NCBI GenBank assembly: GCA_026390795.1
Contig: JAPLFG010000003.1
Location: 1,054,001 to 1,118,000 of the forward strand
Direction: 5' to 3'
DNA length: 64,000 bases
DNA from: Ignavibacteriales bacterium
Lineage (GTDB): Bacteria > Bacteroidota > Ignavibacteria > Ignavibacteriales > Melioribacteraceae
Within the stretch, counting starts at the first letter, position 1, and each line of letters opens with the position of its first letter. Below the pieces are notes generated by a model. That model had not been told where the DNA came from, did no database searches, and saw only the letters and a program-made list of their open reading frames with translations. The position numbers and the translations under genes were made by a program. Below, piece by piece: positions 1 to 9,183 of the stretch.

Positions 1-2277
1 GAGTCAAACATTAATCCAGGCGATAAAATTAGCGTAACTTTTAATTATAAAATAGAACACCTTATAGACAAAAGAACTTTCGAAGCGATAATTATCTGTG
101 CCGGTGATGAGGATTTAAATAATAACATTTATTCTTTATGTATTTCGCCAGGCTATACCTTCCATTCAGTCCTTCTAAACGAAATCATGTACAATCCGGT
201 TAACGGTGAGCCTGAATGGATAGAACTCTATAACAATTTGGAATTCGACGTTGATCTTGCGAACTGGTCAATCACTGATCTTTTAACAAACCCATTAAAA
301 ACAAAAATTGAGTCAAATGATTACATCTTTCCAGCAAAAACATTTTTAGTGATCGCAAAAGATTCGAGTATTGTAAATTTTCACCGCGTAATTTCCTCAA
401 AGATTATGGTCTCATCATTTGCTAATCTAAACAATGATGCCGACGGACTTATTATCAAGGATTACCGCGGTGTTGCAATTGATTCAATGAAGTATGAAAT
501 ATCTTGGGGCGGAATAAATGGAAAATCACTTGAGCGCAAAGCAATTTCTGCTTCTTCTTTAGATAAAAATAATTGGGGTTCTTCAAAAGATCTGGAACTC
601 AGCACACCGGGAAGAATAAATAGTATTACATCAAAAAAAATTGATCTATTCATCAAAGCAATCTTTTCTCAAACACCATACCCGGCTTATAATGAAGAAA
701 TAGATCTTGCCGCAAAAGTTATAAACAGCGGGACAAATACGTCCGGCAATTTCATTGTTCACTTTTTTCTTCTTTCAAATAACCAATGGAATTACTTTAG
801 CGGCGGCAGCGGTAAAAATATTCCGGCTAACGATTCAGCTATTGTCATTTCAAATGCAAAATTACAGTTGAACGAGACAAAAACTGTTATGTGCAAAATT
901 TTATTTTCCGAAGATGAGGATACACTCAACAATACTTTTGTGGCTGATGTTATTCCCGGGTTAAAACGGAATACTATTCTTATCAACGAAATTATGTTCG
1001 ATCCGGCAACGGGCGAATCGGAATGGATCGAAATTGTGAACGCGTCGACAGATCCGGTAAATTTGAATAACTGGCAGATAAGCGATCTGCTTCCCTCTCC
1101 TACAAAATCAATAATCACAACAAAAGATGTTTTATTAAATCCGGGCGAGTTTGCTATTATCGCATATGATTCTCTGCGTTATCATTATTTTCCACCGAAG
1201 AAATTTTTCCAGGCTAAGTTCGGTTCGTTAAGTTCGATGGATGGATTATTAATATATGATTTTCGCGGAGCGGTAATTGATAGTGTGAAATACAATTCGG
1301 CTTGGGGATGCGATAAAGGTTTTTCGCTCGAAAGAATTTCAATAAATAAACCCACAGCCGATTCTACAAATTGGTGTTCATCAATAAGTTTAAATTGCGC
1401 ATCACCCGGAATTAGAAATTCGGTTATCAATCTGCCGAAATATTGTTCCGGTTCAATGATGATCAATGAGATTATGTTCGATCCGGCTGCCGGAAATTCG
1501 GAATACCTTGAATTTTATAATACGTCGGGAGATTCCGTTCAACTTGCCGGCTTGCAAGTAAAAATTGGCATTACGGATAAATACAAATTAAAAAAAATAC
1601 ATTTAATGCTTCCTCCAAAAAAATATTTCGTACTGGCGTCAGATTCATCGGTTTATAATAATTACTCCTGGTTAAAAACAGAATCCTATTCAAACATTAC
1701 TGGGAGTTCTTCTTTGAGTTTATTGAATGATGCTTCAATGATTGTGCTGAAAGATTTCTACGGTACAACATTAGATTCGCTAACATATTCATCGGGCTGG
1801 CATAGTAAAAATGTCATAACAACAAAAAACAGATCTTTAGAAAAATTAAATCCTGAATTCAATTCTGATATCCGTTCAAATTGGAATACTTCGGTCGGTG
1901 AATTCGGCGCTACACCCGGTAAAGAGAATTCTATTTTCTCACAAAATTTAGTAAGCGAGTCGAAAGCAACAATAAGCCCAAATCCGTTTTCTCCCGACGG
2001 CGACGGATTTGAAGATTACACAATAATTAATTTTGATTTAACTAAACCGCTCTCACAGGTCAGGATAAGAGTATTTGACAGCAGCGGTAGATTGGTCCGA
2101 ACATTAGTAGAGAACCGTCTTTCTTCATCAAAAAATTCTCTTGTGTTTGACGGGCTTGATGATAATAATAGACCTTTACGGATAGGGATTTACATCTTGC
2201 TTATCGAAACAGTGGCAGAAGGTTCCGGTAATGTTGAAGTTATTAAAATGCCGATTGTCGTCGCGAGAAAATTATAA
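1..2277 (+). CDS. Lamin-tail-domain surface protein, 5'-truncated by the window edge
   Basis: The reading frame is open from base 1, so the N-terminus lies outside the window; the first ATG at 187 falls inside a domain and is not a real start. Three lamin-tail (LTD) domains begin at the repeated motif NEIM(Y/F)(N/D)P followed by E(W/Y)(I/L)E, near bases 178, 985 and 1465. Between the first two is an Ig-like segment resembling CARDB. The C-terminus has NPFSPDGDG, followed by a FlgD-like beta-sandwich with GIYILLIE, as in T9SS or gliding-type C-terminal domains. LTD proteins of this group are extracellular or cell-surface, often linked to nucleases or adhesins; no catalytic domain is visible in the part present. 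It is followed by a 28-bp palindrome. Confidence 0.85.
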   Translation, partial: ESNINPGDKISVTFNYKIEHLIDKRTFEAIIICAGDEDLNNNIYSLCISPGYTFHSVLLNEIMYNPVNGEPEWIELYNNLEFDVDLANWSITDLLTNPLKTKIESNDYIFPAKTFLVIAKDSSIVNFHRVISSKIMVSSFANLNNDADGLIIKDYRGVAIDSMKYEISWGGINGKSLERKAISASSLDKNNWGSSKDLELSTPGRINSITSKKIDLFIKAIFSQTPYPAYNEEIDLAAKVINSGTNTSGNFIVHFFLLSNNQWNYFSGGSGKNIPANDSAIVISNAKLQLNETKTVMCKILFSEDEDTLNNTFVADVIPGLKRNTILINEIMFDPATGESEWIEIVNASTDPVNLNNWQISDLLPSPTKSIITTKDVLLNPGEFAIIAYDSLRYHYFPPKKFFQAKFGSLSSMDGLLIYDFRGAVIDSVKYNSAWGCDKGFSLERISINKPTADSTNWCSSISLNCASPGIRNSVINLPKYCSGSMMINEIMFDPAAGNSEYLEFYNTSGDSVQLAGLQVKIGITDKYKLKKIHLMLPPKKYFVLASDSSVYNNYSWLKTESYSNITGSSSLSLLNDASMIVLKDFYGTTLDSLTYSSGWHSKNVITTKNRSLEKLNPEFNSDIRSNWNTSVGEFGATPGKENSIFSQNLVSESKATISPNPFSPDGDGFEDYTIINFDLTKPLSQVRIRVFDSSGRLVRTLVENRLSSSKNSLVFDGLDDNNRPLRIGIYILLIETVAEGSGNVEVIKMPIVVARKL

Positions 2278-2318
2278 ATTATACGGGTTGTGTGAATTTG
2301 AAAATATAGTTTCAATGA

Positions 2319-2346
2319 CTAACCCCGCGATTAATCGCGGGGTTAG
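2319..2346. terminator. Perfect 28-bp palindrome after the LTD gene
   Basis: CTAACCCCGCGATT is followed directly by its exact reverse complement (14+14, no spacer). It lies 42 bases after the LTD stop codon. There is no clear T-tract, so it may be a weak terminator, an mRNA-end stabilising hairpin or a protein-binding palindrome. Confidence 0.55.
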
Positions 2347-2450
2347 AAACACAAAGCACAATGTTAGAACCGTTTTAACTGTTTACATTTTAATTCTCAG
2401 AACGGGTTAATCATTAAAAAAAATAATCTTTTACAATTAAGGAAATAATT

Positions 2451-2915
2451 ATGAACTACCAAGAAAAAGTAAATGACTTCCTTTCGCAAAAAATTATTGC
2501 AATTGCAGGTGTATCGCGTAATCCTAAAGGTGAGGTGGGTAATCCGATTTATAAGAAATTTAAAAGCGCCGGCTACACAGTTTATCCCATCAATCCGTTC
2601 GCGGATCAAATTGAAGGAGATAAGTGTTATCCAAAATTAAGCAATACGCCGAAAAAGCCAGACGCAGTGTTCATAGCCACAAATCCGTCAGCTTCAGTTG
2701 ATATTGTAAAGCAATGCATCGAAAATGGAATTACAAGAATCTGGTTTCATCGCGCATTTGGGAACGGAAGTTTTTCGGAAGAAGCGGCAAAGCTTGGAGA
2801 AGAAAACCGATTTACTGTAATCCGCTCCGGCTGCCCGATGATGTTTATTAAGGATGCTGATTTTTTTCACAAACTGATTGGATTCTTTATGAAAGTTTTT
2901 GGAAAGTTATCCTGA
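2451..2915 (+). CDS. CoA-binding domain protein (YccU-like)
   Basis: This 154-residue protein is a single Rossmann-type CoA_binding_2 domain. It has IAIAGVSRNPKGEVGNPIYKK at the N-terminus, the YPINP strand, and a C-terminal VIRSGCPMMF stretch, all characteristic of the YccU/CoA-binding family. Family length is normally about 135-155 residues, so it is complete. AAGGAAATAATT before the ATG supplies a ribosome binding site. The family binds CoA or a related nucleotide; its cellular role is not established. It stands alone between the LTD protein and a secreted DUF1579-like protein. Confidence 0.85.
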   Translation: MNYQEKVNDFLSQKIIAIAGVSRNPKGEVGNPIYKKFKSAGYTVYPINPFADQIEGDKCYPKLSNTPKKPDAVFIATNPSASVDIVKQCIENGITRIWFHRAFGNGSFSEEAAKLGEENRFTVIRSGCPMMFIKDADFFHKLIGFFMKVFGKLS

Positions 2916-2981
2916 TAATTTTACCTTGTTCGCTAATACTTCATGAAATATATTGCTGAAAATTTAATGAGTGGAGTACAG

Positions 2982-3497
2982 ATGAAAACTATTTTATTTT
3001 TTCTAGTAACAATAACCGTAACATTTAATATAGATGCGCAGAGTAATAAAGTTCCGTGTTCGGAACCGGAAGCAAGCCAGTTTGATTTCTGGATCGGCAG
3101 TTGGAATCTTGAATGGAAAGATAAGAAAGGGGATATCCAGCACGGTACAAATACTGTAATAAAAATCTTGGGCAGTTGTGTTATTGAAGAGAATTTTGTG
3201 GGCCCCGGCGCAACACCTTACCTTGGTAGAAGTATGTCGGTTTTTAGCACAAACACTAACAAGTGGCAGCAGACCTGGGTAGACAACCAAGGGGGATATC
3301 TTGATTTCATTGGTGAATTCAAAGACGGCAAAATGATCCTTTCCCGCTCATTCACAATTAATAACGTTAAGACAATACAGAGAATGGTTTATTATAACAT
3401 CACAAAAGATTCTTTCAACTGGAACTGGGAAAATTCCACCGATGACGGTAAGACTTGGAATCTTTTATGGCAGATATCTTATAAAAGAAAAAGTTAA
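2982..3497 (+). CDS. Secreted DUF1579-like protein
   Basis: The start at 2982 is preferred over in-frame ATGs at 2943 and 2967. GTGGAG sits 5-6 bases upstream, and the product then begins with a standard signal peptide (MKTILFFLVTITVTFNIDAQ). The mature protein has FDFWIGSWNLEW and several aromatic-rich beta strands ending in WNLLWQISYKRK, the pattern of DUF1579 and related lipocalin-like 'FDFWxGxW' proteins. It is probably periplasmic. Function unknown; lipocalin-like ligand binding is an inference from the fold family. Confidence 0.75.
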   Translation: MKTILFFLVTITVTFNIDAQSNKVPCSEPEASQFDFWIGSWNLEWKDKKGDIQHGTNTVIKILGSCVIEENFVGPGATPYLGRSMSVFSTNTNKWQQTWVDNQGGYLDFIGEFKDGKMILSRSFTINNVKTIQRMVYYNITKDSFNWNWENSTDDGKTWNLLWQISYKRKS

Positions 3498-3580
3498 ATA
3501 TTAAGCGTTGTTTCATATAGAACTTGAGTTTATCTTTCGTTATTTTTTCGGCATCATTATGCAGAGCACGTGAAAAATAG

Positions 3581-4228
3581 TTGAACAAAATTCTTGAAAT
3601 AAAATCGATCTGGAAAGAAGCTTTATCCGACAAAACTTTCAGGATTAAATTTGTAATAACTATTATTCTGCTTGCACTGGTTCTCTTTTTTTTAGCAAAT
3701 TTTCTTGCGTATAATGAACACCGCCCCGGCGTTCCGTTGAATGATCCGTTCCTTTCTTCTTTTAATCCGGTTGATCTTACTTGGTTGACTTTTATATTGA
3801 TCTATGGAGGATTAATTACCGCGCTGGTTTTTTTATCCTTCCATCCGGCAAGGATGCTGACTGCTCTTCAATCATACACTTTAATTTCAGCTCTACGCAT
3901 GATTACAATTTATTTTCTTCCGTTAGAAGCCCCAGTTCGAATAATTCCATTGACCGATCCCTTTGTAGAATTTTTTGGCGGAGGCACAACATTACTACGC
4001 GATCTTTTCTTCTCCGGTCACACATCAACTATGTTTCTCTTTTTCTTAACTGCAAAAGGTAAAAAGCTCAAAGTTGCTTTTTTAGTCTGCACATTCTTAG
4101 TGGCATCTTTTGTACTGCTTCAGCACGTTCATTACACCATTGATGTTATTGCCGCTCCTTTTTTTGCCTATACCGGTTACCGCATCTCACGCTTAGTCAA
4201 TAAGAACATGTCAAAAAATAATTCATGA
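3581..4228 (+). CDS. PAP2-like membrane phosphatase (sphingomyelin-synthase-type C-terminal domain)
   Basis: The 215-residue protein has about six hydrophobic segments. Near the C-terminus it carries FSGHTSTMFLFFL (phosphatase motif with catalytic-type His) and QHVHYTIDVIAAPF (His plus Asp about 40 residues later), the paired motifs of the PAP2_C/sphingomyelin-synthase-like branch of PAP2 enzymes. It is expected to dephosphorylate or transfer headgroups on lipid phosphates at the membrane. The start is a TTG with a weak ribosome binding site, so the exact N-terminus is uncertain. The next gene begins 1 base after its stop codon, implying coupled translation with a cobalamin-binding protein. 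Confidence 0.75.
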   Translation: MNKILEIKSIWKEALSDKTFRIKFVITIILLALVLFFLANFLAYNEHRPGVPLNDPFLSSFNPVDLTWLTFILIYGGLITALVFLSFHPARMLTALQSYTLISALRMITIYFLPLEAPVRIIPLTDPFVEFFGGGTTLLRDLFFSGHTSTMFLFFLTAKGKKLKVAFLVCTFLVASFVLLQHVHYTIDVIAAPFFAYTGYRISRLVNKNMSKNNS

Positions 4229-4229
4229 A

Positions 4230-4934
4230 TTGGAATCATTTATCTCTCTTTATCGTTTAGAAAATGGTCTAACTAATATGCCGAGTGAAATGATTTCGGA
4301 AGCAGTCTATCTTCATTATTTAAACACCTTGCTCGACGGCGACAAAGCGCAATGTACTCAGATTGTCCAAAGATTAATTCAGAACAATGTTAGTATTAAA
4401 GAGATCTACATGGAACTCTTTCAGCGTTCAATGTACCGTATTGGACAGATGTGGGAAAAAGAAAAATGTTTTATTTCAGATGAACATGTTGCCACAAATA
4501 TTACCGAAGGATTGATTGAACTTGTCTCAACCTCTTTTGCTAATGATGATAAAATAGGCAAACTGGTTTTGATTACTTGTATTGATAAAGAATTTCATGA
4601 TCTTGGCGCGCGGATGGTAGCCGGTTACTTTAGCGCAAATGGTTGGGATACAATGTACGTAGGGTCAAATACCCCGGAACCGGAAATTATACGCCTTATT
4701 CAAGACAAGAAACCGGATGTAGTAGGAATTTCAAGTAGCTTTTATATGAACATTACTCGACTAATAAAATTAATACAGGCTATTAAAGAACAATTTCCCG
4801 AACAAGAAATTTTAGTTGGGGGGCAGGCGCTCTCGGAAGATCATTCAACCATTTTATCAGAGTATGAAAACGTTTACTACATTACATGTATAAATGGTTT
4901 GGATAAATATTTGTCATCCCATCACCAACGCTAA
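4230..4934 (+). CDS. Stand-alone cobalamin-binding protein with a photoreceptor-type W-x9-EH motif
   Basis: The 234-residue protein has a helical B12-binding-2 cap (residues 20-105) and a Rossmann B12-binding domain (110-230). The base-off motif is EFHDLG (His123, Glu in place of the usual Asp). W75 followed after nine residues by E85-H86 reproduces the W-x9-EH signature of CarH/LitR photoreceptor domains. No MerR DNA-binding domain is present, and the residue after W75 is Glu, not the His that forms the second axial bond in Thermus CarH. The TTG start lies one base after the PAP2 stop; ATG 4278 is the fallback start. It could be a light or cobalamin sensor acting through a partner, or a corrinoid carrier. 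Confidence 0.8.
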   Translation: MESFISLYRLENGLTNMPSEMISEAVYLHYLNTLLDGDKAQCTQIVQRLIQNNVSIKEIYMELFQRSMYRIGQMWEKEKCFISDEHVATNITEGLIELVSTSFANDDKIGKLVLITCIDKEFHDLGARMVAGYFSANGWDTMYVGSNTPEPEIIRLIQDKKPDVVGISSSFYMNITRLIKLIQAIKEQFPEQEILVGGQALSEDHSTILSEYENVYYITCINGLDKYLSSHHQR

Positions 4935-5009
4935 GCAAATTTCACAATTCTCTATTCTATCCGGAATTTTTTATTTTACATTCAAGTTTATTATAAGATG
5001 GAGAATGCA

Positions 5010-7412
5010 ATGCGGCAGTTTAAATCAATTCTATTTTTTATCTTTTTTTTAATTCTTTCTGTATCAGCTCAGCAATCTCCTTCGGCAGCACAAATACAAG
5101 ACATCATCAAACCGGTAAATCTTGTTTCTGGCATTTCCAATGTCTTGACAATCTCCGATCTCTTCTACGCAGAGAATTATCATATAAAGTTCATTGATAA
5201 TAAAAAAGTTAAAGTGGATTATGATTATTCCGACCAAAAAATTTATTTCAAGGCGGATATGAATTTTGCGGGAATGACTTTAGTTGATTTTATCCATGAC
5301 AACCAGACCTACTCGATTCCCGTTATTTCACGCGTTCAGAAAAAATATAAATTCAGTTATAAGCCGGATAAGAATTATAATAAGTTAACTCTCTTTGGAA
5401 GCTTTAACGGATGGGACCGTGGTAATTTGCTGATGAAAGATGAAAACGGAGACGGCGTTTTTGAAGTCGAAGTTCCTCTTGAGCCTGGTCGGTATGAATA
5501 TAAATTCTGGGGCGACGGCGCTGAAATTGTTGATCCGAAAAACCCGGAAAAAAAACCAAATGGCTTTGGCGATTTTAATTCCATCTTCAATGTTGCCGAG
5601 CCAAATCTTGGAAAATTATTTCTTCATGTCGGATACAAAGAAATTACCGCCAATGAATCAAAATTCACATTCATTTATGAAAATGAAAAAGAAGAGAACA
5701 AACTCAACAAAACAAATATCATTGCTCTGCTGAACAACTCCAGAATTTCACAGAAAAAAATAAATATCAACGGGAATAAAGTTGAGCTTACTTTTTCGAA
5801 AGCTGAATTGAAAGGACAAAATTTACTAAGAGTCGCGGTTTCAAAAAATGGAAGAGTTACAAACATTCAATCTGTTGAGCTAGTGGACGGAATTCCGGAA
5901 GATAAAAATAATTTTACATGGAACGACGGTATTATTTATTCTTTGATGATCGACAGATTTAACGATGGCGACAAGTCGATTAATAAACCAATCAAAAACG
6001 ATTCCCTTTTTGCTCAAGCAAATTATATGGGCGGGGATTTTCAAGGTATAATAAATAAACTTAACGAGGATTATTTCGATTCGCTCGGTATCAACACAAT
6101 TTGGATTTCGCCTGTGAATGATAATTCGGATATCGCATATAAAGAATCTCCGGCTCCGCATAGATGGTATTCCGGGTATCACGGCTACTGGCCCATCTCG
6201 TCAACCGAAGTTGAAGACCAGTTCGGGACGATGAACAAATTGAAAGAATTGGTTGCAACTGCGCATCGGCATGGTATTAAAATTCTTCTGGATTTTGTTG
6301 CCAACCATGTTAACGAACAACATCCGCTTGTTAAACAGCATCCCGAATGGTTTGGGAAATTGTACCTACCGGACGGCAGAATGAATCTTCGACTATGGGA
6401 TGAATACCGCTTGACAACATGGTTCGAACCGTATTTACCTAAATTCAATTTTGTCGGGTCAAAAGAGGTGGTTGATTTTATGTCGTCGAACGCTGTTTGG
6501 TGGCTTAAAGAAACAGATGCCGATGGATTCCGGCAGGATGCAGTTAAACATATTCCAAATGAATTTTGGCGCAAGTTAAATCAAAAAATTAAGAAAGAAA
6601 TTGAACTGCCGATGAATGTTTCTGTTTATCAAATCGGTGAGACTTTCGGAAGTTATGATCTGATAAGTTCCTATGTAAATAACGGACAACTCTCAGCGCA
6701 ATTCAACTTTAATTTGTATGATGCCGCGCTTCCGGTATTTCTTGAAAAGAAAACTACATTCAAAACACTTGATGCGGAGATAAAGAAATCATTTTTAGTT
6801 TACGGTGAAAATAATTTGATGGGAAATATTATGGACAGTCACGATAAAAACCGTTTTATGGCTTATGCCGATGGCGATTTAGATTTAAGCCAGTGGAGCG
6901 CAAGTGAAGAAGGATGGAACAATCCTCCTAAAGTTGATAATCCGGTTAATTATGACAAAGCAAAACTTTATTATGCTTATATGAATACGATCCCGGGACT
7001 GCCTGTTATTTATTACGGGAGCGAATTTGGAATGACCGGCGCATCCGATCCTGATAATAGAAGGATGATGCGTTTTGGAAATGATTTGAGTATCTATGAA
7101 AGAAAAATGCTTGAAGAGGTGCGCGTTATTATTAATACACGAAAAAATCATTCTGCATTAAGGCTTGGCGATTTTTTAACTCTCACTGCAGATGAAAATA
7201 TTTACGCTTACATCCGTTCGGATATGAATGAACGAATTTTAGTTGTATTAAATAAAAATAAAAACTCACAAAATATTGAATTGCAGTTACCGGCAGTTTA
7301 TACAATTAAGTCTGCCGAAGATTTAATTACTAAAGAAAATGTAAATGCGGTAAATGGAAAACTTAATCTGGTTGTCAAAGGCGTGGGTTATAGAATAATG
7401 AAGCTAGACTGA
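5010..7412 (+). CDS. Secreted GH13 alpha-amylase family hydrolase with CBM48-like domain
   Basis: The start at 5010 gives a clean signal peptide (MRQFKSILFFIFFLILSVSAQ) and has GGAG upstream; ATG 4998 is in frame but less well placed. A CBM48/AMPK-type glycogen-binding domain follows (LFGSFNGWD, RYEYKFWGDG). The catalytic barrel shows the four GH13 regions: LLDFVANHV, GFRQDAVKH with nucleophile D510, IGETF with acid/base E544, and MDSHD with D612. A C-terminal beta domain ends the protein. All catalytic residues are intact. It probably hydrolyses alpha-glucans or maltodextrins in the periplasm or outside the cell. Subfamily (neopullulanase/cyclomaltodextrinase-like) is a guess from the N-terminal architecture. 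Confidence 0.9.
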   Translation: MRQFKSILFFIFFLILSVSAQQSPSAAQIQDIIKPVNLVSGISNVLTISDLFYAENYHIKFIDNKKVKVDYDYSDQKIYFKADMNFAGMTLVDFIHDNQTYSIPVISRVQKKYKFSYKPDKNYNKLTLFGSFNGWDRGNLLMKDENGDGVFEVEVPLEPGRYEYKFWGDGAEIVDPKNPEKKPNGFGDFNSIFNVAEPNLGKLFLHVGYKEITANESKFTFIYENEKEENKLNKTNIIALLNNSRISQKKININGNKVELTFSKAELKGQNLLRVAVSKNGRVTNIQSVELVDGIPEDKNNFTWNDGIIYSLMIDRFNDGDKSINKPIKNDSLFAQANYMGGDFQGIINKLNEDYFDSLGINTIWISPVNDNSDIAYKESPAPHRWYSGYHGYWPISSTEVEDQFGTMNKLKELVATAHRHGIKILLDFVANHVNEQHPLVKQHPEWFGKLYLPDGRMNLRLWDEYRLTTWFEPYLPKFNFVGSKEVVDFMSSNAVWWLKETDADGFRQDAVKHIPNEFWRKLNQKIKKEIELPMNVSVYQIGETFGSYDLISSYVNNGQLSAQFNFNLYDAALPVFLEKKTTFKTLDAEIKKSFLVYGENNLMGNIMDSHDKNRFMAYADGDLDLSQWSASEEGWNNPPKVDNPVNYDKAKLYYAYMNTIPGLPVIYYGSEFGMTGASDPDNRRMMRFGNDLSIYERKMLEEVRVIINTRKNHSALRLGDFLTLTADENIYAYIRSDMNERILVVLNKNKNSQNIELQLPAVYTIKSAEDLITKENVNAVNGKLNLVVKGVGYRIMKLD

Positions 7413-7444
7413 ACAAATGTGGTATCTAAAAGTTCGCAGTGAAT

Positions 7445-7615
7445 CTTGAACTCAAGACTTTGAGGCTTTTAACTAAGGATGTCTTAAAGGTTGGGATGAC
7501 AGTCATTGCGAGGAAGTTATCTGCCCGCAGGCAGGGTAACGACGAAGCAATCTTTTGTTATTAAAAAAAATAAGATCACTTCGCCCCGATGAATCGGGAC
7601 TCGTGATGACAAACT
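7445..7615. repeat. Dispersed intergenic repeat of the CATTGCGAGGA type
   Basis: The spacer between the convergent amylase and M24 genes contains GTCATTGCGAGGAAG, CGACGAAGCAATCTTTTG and short hairpins CTGCC-cgca-GGCAG and CCCGAT-GA-ATCGGG. This wording is typical of a non-coding repeat family seen in spacers of many bacterial genomes. No open frame is present. Recognition is from memory of the family; copy number in this genome cannot be seen here. Confidence 0.55.
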
Positions 7616-7653
7616 ATCATTTTAAACAACCTCTCCTTGAAAGAGTGGCTCAA

Positions 7654-8844
7654 TTATCTTACCAAATAAATTTCTTTCTGCCTATCCGACAAATATTCGC
7701 AGCCGGTTTTTGTTACAACAACTTCTTCTTCAATTGTTGCAATTCCGTAGTTTGGAATTGTAAGACGCGGTTCAAGTGTAAAAACATTTCCTTCTTCAAC
7801 TTCAAGTGAAGGGACATTGCCGTATCGCTCCCATTTTGGTCCCAGCAAACATCCGCCGTCGTGACAGAGTTTTCCTACCTGATGACCAAGTCCGTGCGGG
7901 TATTCTGAATAACCATGAACTTGAATATAGTTGCGGGCAATCTCATCAATCTCAAAACCTTTCTTGCCGGGCTTTAATTCATTTGCCGATCTGGTAATTG
8001 ATTCAACAATTACATCAAAACCTTTTTGTACATCAAGCGGAGCTTTCACTTCATGCGGATTTAAAACATACCACGTTCGTTGAAGATCCGAACAATATTC
8101 TTTGTATTTAATTCCAAAATCCATATTGATTACATGTCCGGCTTCAATTACGCGGTCGGTCGGACCGGAGTGAGCACCTGCTGTATCTGGTCCCGAAAAA
8201 ACCGAAGGACAATATTCTCTATCCCAGGCCAAACCGAATCCTCTTTTCTCTGTAAGATCGTGTACAAAAGCTGCAACTTGTTTTTCGGTTAGTCCGGGTT
8301 TTAAATACTTTGTTACTTCATCAAAAATCTTGAGCGTTTCTTTTATTGCTTCTTTCATTATATCAATCTCGGTCTGGGATTTTCTTCCGCGAAGTGCGGC
8401 AACAATTTCTTCAGATGAGATTAAAGCATTAGCATATTTAGTTTCCTTTAAATGGTCTTGCAATTCAAGATATAAACCGTGCGTAAGTCCGTCGGCAAGC
8501 GCCGAGTTTACCGAATAGTTGACCGCAATTTTATTCGGCTTGTATTGATTCAGAACTTCAAGTAGAGATTCTTTAACCGATTTCAAATAACTGTGAATGT
8601 TTTTGTAAGTCCCGATAGCTTTCATGTTTTCAAGTTCCAGCGAACCGACTATAGCGTGTGTATCTCCGCCTTTGGTTATTATAAACGCTGATTGCCATGT
8701 TGCGTTTGTACCCACAATCATATCCATCATCGGATCTTTAATGTTTCCGGTTTCGCGCACATATGTCATCCACATATCAATATTTTTTTCATTCAATATT
8801 TTTACAGCTTGGTCTATCTTTTCAAGTATCATTTCTTTCGACAT
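7654..8844 (-). CDS. M24 family metallopeptidase (Xaa-Pro aminopeptidase-like)
   Basis: The 396-residue protein has an N-terminal creatinase-like domain and a C-terminal pita-bread M24 domain. Metal ligands are visible in order: INMDFGIKYKEYCSDLQRTW (two Asp), PHGLGHQVG (His), FTLEPRL (Glu) and EEEVVVT (Glu). The HGLGH motif supports X-Pro peptidase activity rather than the creatinase branch. No signal peptide, so cytoplasmic. The gene stands alone, convergent with the amylase gene across a repeat-containing spacer. Substrate preference for Xaa-Pro bonds follows from the family and is not proven by sequence. Confidence 0.88.
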   Translation of the reverse strand: MSKEMILEKIDQAVKILNEKNIDMWMTYVRETGNIKDPMMDMIVGTNATWQSAFIITKGGDTHAIVGSLELENMKAIGTYKNIHSYLKSVKESLLEVLNQYKPNKIAVNYSVNSALADGLTHGLYLELQDHLKETKYANALISSEEIVAALRGRKSQTEIDIMKEAIKETLKIFDEVTKYLKPGLTEKQVAAFVHDLTEKRGFGLAWDREYCPSVFSGPDTAGAHSGPTDRVIEAGHVINMDFGIKYKEYCSDLQRTWYVLNPHEVKAPLDVQKGFDVIVESITRSANELKPGKKGFEIDEIARNYIQVHGYSEYPHGLGHQVGKLCHDGGCLLGPKWERYGNVPSLEVEEGNVFTLEPRLTIPNYGIATIEEEVVVTKTGCEYLSDRQKEIYLVR

Positions 8845-9183
8845 ACTTTTTCCTCTCCAGGTATTAGATTGTTATAAACGCCAATATTTGTGAGCCGTAG
8901 AAAACCCCAAAAGCTTTTGCATATTCTAAAGTTATTAAATTTTGATCTTCCAGCAAGAGAAACTTAGCCAAAGATGAATCATTTAGCAAGATTTTATGGT
9001 TGTAATTATATGAACGATTTCAAATTTTAGGAATAGATCGTCACAGACCCGATTCAAATAACCGGAAATATTTATTTTATGATAGAAAAAAATACGATAG
9101 ATTGAGAATCATCTATAGGCAAAATTGATATCTGAAACGTCCAAATCATGAAAAATTTTTTCTTTATAAAGAAAGGTGTAATT
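8845..9183. other. Divergent spacer between M24 and tricorn-like genes
   Basis: This 339-base AT-rich stretch separates divergently transcribed genes, so it must hold both promoters. I see no RNA gene, no long repeat and no credible coding frame. GAAAGGTG before the 9184 ATG is the ribosome binding site of the downstream gene. Confidence 0.5.

Noticed and set aside
187-2277. ATG at 187 as the true start of the LTD protein
   Set aside because: The frame is open from base 1, and the ATG falls in the middle of the first LTD motif (NEIMYNP).
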